Positions 60,376-64,000 of a stretch of 64,000 nt of DNA are shown here, piece after piece. The DNA comes from Halorhabdus tiamatea SARL4B. Its GTDB lineage: Archaea; Halobacteriota; Halobacteria; Halobacteriales; Haloarculaceae. The stretch lies in contig NC_021921.1 of NCBI RefSeq assembly GCF_000470655.1, positions 2,170,001 to 2,234,000 on the forward strand. The letters are read 5' to 3'. Each line of letters starts with the position of its first letter. Position 1 is the stretch's first letter. The notes beneath the pieces are model-generated. The model saw nothing but the letters and a program-made list of their open reading frames with translations. It searched no databases and had not been told where the DNA came from. The translations under genes and the position numbers were made by a program.

Positions 60376-62130
60376 TCAACCGATCCAGTCGTAACCGTCG
60401 ACGCGGATCTTTGCGTCCGTCGCGTCGATGTCGCCGCGTTCGAGGTACCGGCCGATATCGGCGGCCGAATAGACCAACTGATCGACGCGCACCCAGCGAT
60501 CGCGATCGGCCTGCTCGTCGCTGGCCGCCTGGTCGCGATCGTCGTTCCCATCGGGAGCCTCACTGTCCTCGTCGGCCTGGGCCTGCTGCTCGCGCCGCTG
60601 TTCGCGCCGCTCCTCGGCAGCCTCGCGGATGTCCTGGAGATCACGATCGGGGTGGACTTCCTGCAGTTTCTCCCGGGAGTTGAGTCGTAACTCCTCGTTG
60701 TGGAAGACGACCAACCGCGGGTAGGTGGTCCGCCGGAGGACGTCTTCCTCCTCGAACTCCCGGACGATCTCGCGCACGTAATCGCGCGAGTAGCCGGTGG
60801 CCTCGACGAGCTGGTCGTAGGTCGCGCCGTCCTGGGTTGCGACCACCCAGAGGACGTCCCAGCGGGCCTTCGTGAGGCTACTGTAGCAGGTCTTCAGAAT
60901 CCGACGCTCGCGTTCTTCGTTGGCTTCCTGCATGGCCTGTCGCCAGCCCGTCGGGACGACCGTCTCGATCATCTCCCGCTCGTCGGGCTGGTAGTAGTCG
61001 TCGGGCTGCAGGCGGTAGTGCTCGATCCCGCTGCGGATCGCGACGGTGTTGACCAACTGCCGCAGTGTCGCCCGCAGCGCCAGCCACTCGTCGACGTGGG
61101 GCAACTTCGTGCCGTCGTCCGTGCCGGCGAAGAAGGCCTCGAGCTTCGGCTCTGCGAGGCGACTGTCCCGTGGCGTCCCGGCGACGCGATAGACCTTCAG
61201 CCCCAGCTTGTAGCCCTCGCGCGCGGCGAAGCCGGCGAAGCCGATCCGGTCGAACATGTCCGAGACGACCCGTTCCTCGACGGCGGCCCCGTTCCGGTAG
61301 CGCCCGCCACCGTCGGCGTCACCCGACCCACCGAACTCGATTAGCGTCCGCATCGAGCGCAGCCGACTCACGACGGCACTCATCATCTCTGAGGGGATGC
61401 GGTGGTGAACCTCGCCCTTCCAGACTCGCCAGGAGTCTCGGTTCATCGTCTCCCACGCGGGCGACTCACGATCGAGCGCGGCCATCGCGAGCGTGACGAT
61501 CTGGATCGTCCGGACGAGGGCCTCGTCGGCCTCGGCGTAGGTGGTCTGGGTCCGGAACTTCGTCCCCTCGCCGTACTGGCAGATCAGTGGGTTGCCGTCC
61601 TTGTGGACGAGAGCCTCGTTCTGGGGCTGGATCCAGGACTGGAAGGAGACGGGCGTGCGGAGCCCGTCGTCGATCGCGGCGGCGGGATCCGCGACGTCTG
61701 CCTCGGGATCGTAGCGGGCGACCTGCAGGCTGTACTCGTAGCGTTGTCCTTCGACGCCGTCGTCGCCGGCGCGCTCGCCGACCTTCCAGCCCTTCGATTT
61801 GAGCACGAGATGGGCTGGGAAATCGTCGTGCAACCAGTCAACCCGCTCGTGGACGTCCTCGAGTAGGACGTACGGCTCATTGTCGGGTTCGCCGACATGC
61901 TCGCGCCAGGCCCGCCACAGTCGCTTGTACGCGGAGTCCTCGCGATCGTCGGTGTGGTCGTTGATGACCACCTCGACACCCTGGCCGTGGGCGATCGGAT
62001 CGGGGTAGTCGAGTTCGTCGTACGTGCCGGCGGCACAGGCGGGCGGCTCGTCGCCTTCGGTGGCGAGCGTAGTCTGTCCGGCCGGCCCGATGTCCTGTGT
62101 AGAGCCTGGGGTCGACGATGCCCTACTCAT
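60376..62130 (-). CDS. Large replication-type protein with winged helix (candidate Rep)
   Basis: 584 residues. A winged-helix region is clear (KARWDVLWVVATQDGATYDQ, LVEATGYSRDYVREIVREFEEEDVLRR, then RLVVFHNEE). An Arg/Glu/Gln-rich coiled coil and an acidic stretch follow, then a short second DNA-binding-like end (VYSAADIGRYLERGDI). The N-terminal 350 residues have no recognised motif. Long proteins of this type are frequent next to pleolipovirus-like clusters, so a replication-initiation role is inferred. Confidence 0.6.
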   Translation of the reverse strand: MSRASSTPGSTQDIGPAGQTTLATEGDEPPACAAGTYDELDYPDPIAHGQGVEVVINDHTDDREDSAYKRLWRAWREHVGEPDNEPYVLLEDVHERVDWLHDDFPAHLVLKSKGWKVGERAGDDGVEGQRYEYSLQVARYDPEADVADPAAAIDDGLRTPVSFQSWIQPQNEALVHKDGNPLICQYGEGTKFRTQTTYAEADEALVRTIQIVTLAMAALDRESPAWETMNRDSWRVWKGEVHHRIPSEMMSAVVSRLRSMRTLIEFGGSGDADGGGRYRNGAAVEERVVSDMFDRIGFAGFAAREGYKLGLKVYRVAGTPRDSRLAEPKLEAFFAGTDDGTKLPHVDEWLALRATLRQLVNTVAIRSGIEHYRLQPDDYYQPDEREMIETVVPTGWRQAMQEANEERERRILKTCYSSLTKARWDVLWVVATQDGATYDQLVEATGYSRDYVREIVREFEEEDVLRRTTYPRLVVFHNEELRLNSREKLQEVHPDRDLQDIREAAEERREQRREQQAQADEDSEAPDGNDDRDQAASDEQADRDRWVRVDQLVYSAADIGRYLERGDIDATDAKIRVDGYDWIG

Positions 62131-62461
62131 CGTCGATCACCGGCGGGAGCGCCACGGTCAGTTCGTCGACGCCGTCGAGAGTGGCCTCGACACGGCGGTA
62201 GGACTCCGGCGCGATCACGGCGGGGGCCGGGACGATCACGTCCTCGCGTCGGTGGTGCGGACACCGGTAGCCGAACACGGGGACCTCGTCGGCTTCGAAG
62301 GTGGGCGCGAGGAGTGTCGTCGGCACGCGGGGCGTCCCCCACTCCTCGAGTGCCTGCCCGCACAGCGGACAGTAGACGGCGAGGGTGTCGTACACCTCGA
62401 CGTCGGGCGCGACGACCGCGACCCGCGGGAGCGCCTGCGGGTTCGACTGCGAGATCGTCAC
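62123..62461 (-). CDS. 112-residue zinc-binding protein
   Basis: CPLCGQALEEWG and YRCPHHRR form one zinc site. GTG 62461 overlaps the previous stop and has GGGGTGG just upstream; GTG 62470 is an alternative. It overlaps the Rep start by eight bases. Confidence 0.6.
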   Translation of the reverse strand: MTISQSNPQALPRVAVVAPDVEVYDTLAVYCPLCGQALEEWGTPRVPTTLLAPTFEADEVPVFGYRCPHHRREDVIVPAPAVIAPESYRRVEATLDGVDELTVALPPVIDDE

Positions 62462-62529
62462 GCCAGCCACCCCCCAAGTCCGGTGGATTTACGGGACAAC
62501 GGCTCTAAAACGTCGATAGCGAGCGTCAT
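62458..62529 (-). CDS. 23-residue mini-protein
   Basis: MTLAIDVLEPLSRKSTGLGG. Supported only by four-base overlaps with both neighbours and a GGAGGAGGGGG stretch upstream. Confidence 0.35.
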   Translation of the reverse strand: MTLAIDVLEPLSRKSTGLGGWLA

Positions 62530-62675
62530 GGCGCACCCCCTCCTCCTTCGGTTGGAGGGAACGTCCACTGGACCGACACCCGCTCGCCCTGCTCGACATC
62601 GTAGAGTTCGGATGCGCGGACGAAGGTAGGGCTTCGTCCACAGTCGCCGCGGCCCGACTTTGGGTCGCGGGTCAC
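62526..62675 (-). CDS. 49-residue hypothetical protein
   Basis: V/MTRDPKSGRGDCGRSPTFVR, then a beta stretch VSVQWTFPPTEGG. Coupled by four-base overlaps on both sides. Confidence 0.5.
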   Translation of the reverse strand: MTRDPKSGRGDCGRSPTFVRASELYDVEQGERVSVQWTFPPTEGGGGAP

Positions 62676-62986
62676 GACTCGACACCTCCAGCAGCGGCGA
62701 ATCTATCGAGCCCGGTCTGGACGTCCTCCGGGTCCATCGACGCCTCCGTCCCGTCGGACTGGAGTTTCAGGAACGCATCACAGTCCCAGTTCCAGCAGGA
62801 CGTCCATGACGGCGATTTCGCTGGTGGAACGTAGATCCCGACATCCTTGGACTTGCCACAGACGGGGCACGCGACAGTCACGCGCTCGCCGAAGGGCAGC
62901 TCGATCACGGCGTCGACCCGTTCCTCGCGACGGCGGCGAGTCAAGGCGCGCGCGTCCTCGGGGATCTGGGTACTCTCACTCGCCAC
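62672..62986 (-). CDS. 104-residue zinc-binding protein
   Basis: CPVCGKSKDVGIYV and SCWNWDCDAFLKL make one zinc ribbon. GTG 62986 was chosen because GGAGGTGA lies directly upstream. Confidence 0.6.
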   Translation of the reverse strand: MASESTQIPEDARALTRRRREERVDAVIELPFGERVTVACPVCGKSKDVGIYVPPAKSPSWTSCWNWDCDAFLKLQSDGTEASMDPEDVQTGLDRFAAAGGVES

Positions 62987-63092
62987 GAGAATCACCTCCC
63001 GAGCGTCGCAATCGTGCGGCAGCCTCGGCCCACGTCTCGCCCTCGCCGTCGGGCACGCCGATGTCGTCGAGATCGACGTCGTAGTGGCTCAC
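62976..63092 (-). CDS. 38-residue hypothetical protein
   Basis: Acidic start SHYDVDLDDIGVPDGEGE, then an Ala/Arg helix. Four- and eleven-base overlaps with its neighbours. Confidence 0.5.
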   Translation of the reverse strand: MSHYDVDLDDIGVPDGEGETWAEAAARLRRSGGDSRGE

Positions 63093-63406
63093 CGCTCATC
63101 ACCCCCCGCATCATGGTGGTTCTCCCCGTCCGCAGAGTGCGTCCGCTGAATGTACGCCGGATCGAGATCGTCGCCGATGTACCCCTGCTGTTGGAACCAG
63201 CGGTAGCTCTCGGCGTCCATCACCCCGGTCTCGTACCAGAGTCGATAGACGCGATCGGGCGTGAGCCACCGGAACGGTGCGAGATACGCGCGTTTGACGA
63301 CTGCCAGCCGCCGCAGGACGGGCGCGGGGAGATACCGCTTGGAGACCTCGATGAGGGCCACGAACGCCAGCGCGTAGGCCAGTCCGATCACGAGACTGTC
63401 GATCAC
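63089..63406 (-). CDS. Single-helix membrane-anchored protein
   Basis: 105 residues from GTG. One N-terminal helix (IDSLVIGLAYALAFVALIEV), a basic segment and an aromatic soluble part. The ribosome-binding GGTGGTGAGCG lies within the GCATGC palindrome region. Confidence 0.6.
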   Translation of the reverse strand: MIDSLVIGLAYALAFVALIEVSKRYLPAPVLRRLAVVKRAYLAPFRWLTPDRVYRLWYETGVMDAESYRWFQQQGYIGDDLDPAYIQRTHSADGENHHDAGGDER

Positions 63407-64000
63407 CGCTCACCACCCCCCGCATGCGGGTGGGGGTCAGACGGCCCGATCGCGCCCGCGAGCGGCCCCTGGTAGTATGCACTCGCTTGCTCGTCCCAGA
63501 CCAGCCACCCGGCGGCCCGGGCGTCACGCAGGCCACGTTGCAGCGTTCGCTCACCGCTGACGTCGAGACGATCGGCGACGACCCTACTCGTCACCGGTGT
63601 CTCGCCGGTCAGCGCTGCGACGACGGCCCCGTGGTAGCCACGGACGCGTCGTGACGGTGAGGTAACACTATCGCGCCAATATTGTCGACCCCCCGGGGTG
63701 TGATCGTCGAAGAGTGCGGTCAGTGGCCCGGACTCGTACTGGTGGGCGCGTGGCCCGCGAGCGAGCCACCCCAGCGCCAGGGCGTCTTGCAACCCGCGCT
63801 GGATCGAGCGCTCGGTCGACTCGACGGCGAGCAGCGCGTGGACCTGCCGGCGCGTGAGTGGCGGCTCGTAGAACGACAGGTAGGTCGCCGCGATGTGGAA
63901 GGTCTGGATCCGGAGTGGCCGATTTGCGAGCGGCCCGTGCCAGAGGTGGCGTGCCGTGTCGTCGCGACGGCCGAAGCACTGCGGGTTTCCACACGGCCGG
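63403..64000 (-). CDS. Double winged-helix protein (partial, runs off right edge)
   Basis: About 198 residues visible. CGNPQCFGRRDDTARHLWHG opens the visible part. Two similar HTH units follow: ALLAVESTERSIQRGLQDALALGWL and, 85 residues on, DRLDVSGERTLQRGLRDARAAGWL, each followed by a short wing. Probably a DNA-binding regulator of the provirus. Confidence 0.65.
   Translation of the reverse strand, partial: RPCGNPQCFGRRDDTARHLWHGPLANRPLRIQTFHIAATYLSFYEPPLTRRQVHALLAVESTERSIQRGLQDALALGWLARGPRAHQYESGPLTALFDDHTPGGRQYWRDSVTSPSRRVRGYHGAVVAALTGETPVTSRVVADRLDVSGERTLQRGLRDARAAGWLVWDEQASAYYQGPLAGAIGPSDPHPHAGGGER
63415..63436. promoter_or_regulatory. GCATGC palindrome (copy 4)
   Basis: Core CCCGCATGCGGG at 63419-63430, with C and G runs. 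It encodes the end of the upstream protein (DPHPHAGGGER) and supplies the SD of the gene ending at 63089. Confidence 0.55.

Noticed and set aside
25446-64000. One single 40-kb provirus from the integrase at 24.2 kb to the right edge
   Set aside because: Between the two virus-like parts lie chromosomal-type lipoproteins, several TA pairs and defence-like genes, and no matching att repeats are visible; two elements plus an island fit better.

Overview
The window is haloarchaeal DNA: high-GC, acidic proteins, Tat-type signal peptides with lipoboxes, GTG starts, four-base ATGA/GTGA gene overlaps, and IS200/IS605 and ISH6 insertion sequences. The Tat-exported GH43 glycoside hydrolase with a dockerin-like tail recalls Halorhabdus-type polysaccharide degraders, but the genus is only a guess.

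Region 1 (1-24 kb) is chromosomal core: a DUF4129/DUF58/MoxR cluster, tRNA-Ser(CGA), a solo TnpB, DUF2070, the GH43 enzyme, guaAA, a histidine kinase, a citramalate/isopropylmalate synthase, an SMR exporter, a HAD phosphatase, an arsenic-type cluster (arsC-like, ArsR, thioredoxin-like, ArsP-like), a DUF151 nuclease and a CPA-type antiporter with a TrkA domain. A complete IS200/IS605 element (11611-13713) splits an HNH-type gene. Removing it restores the reading frame exactly.

Region 2 (24-30.5 kb) is an integrated element: a tyrosine integrase, a minus-strand chain of ten very small overlapping genes (mostly zinc ribbons, plus one J-domain protein), membrane proteins, a winged-helix regulator between two copies of one operator, and a cassette of tiny plus-strand genes.

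Region 3 (30.5-51.8 kb) is an accessory and defence-like island with lower GC in parts: an HNH-type gene between diverged structured direct repeats, a STAND NTPase with seven TPRs, an undescribed three-gene operon (two unknown soluble proteins plus a four-TM protein), a pentapeptide-repeat ion channel broken by an ISH6 element, lipoproteins, a transglutaminase-like lipoprotein, a TumE-like toxin gene broken by a 55-bp cloverleaf palindrome, a serine recombinase diverging from a small HNH gene, an RHH/RelE toxin-antitoxin pair between 57-bp direct repeats, and HicBA.

Region 4 (51.9-64 kb, open at the right edge) looks like a pleolipovirus-type provirus: two tandem VP3-like four-TM proteins, surface proteins, a large VP4-like spike, small membrane proteins and a VP8-like P-loop NTPase on the plus strand. 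A sensor-kinase-like gene, a large replication-type protein and another minus-strand chain of tiny zinc-binding genes follow. A CCCGCATGCGGG palindrome recurs in regions 2, 3 and 4 and links them.
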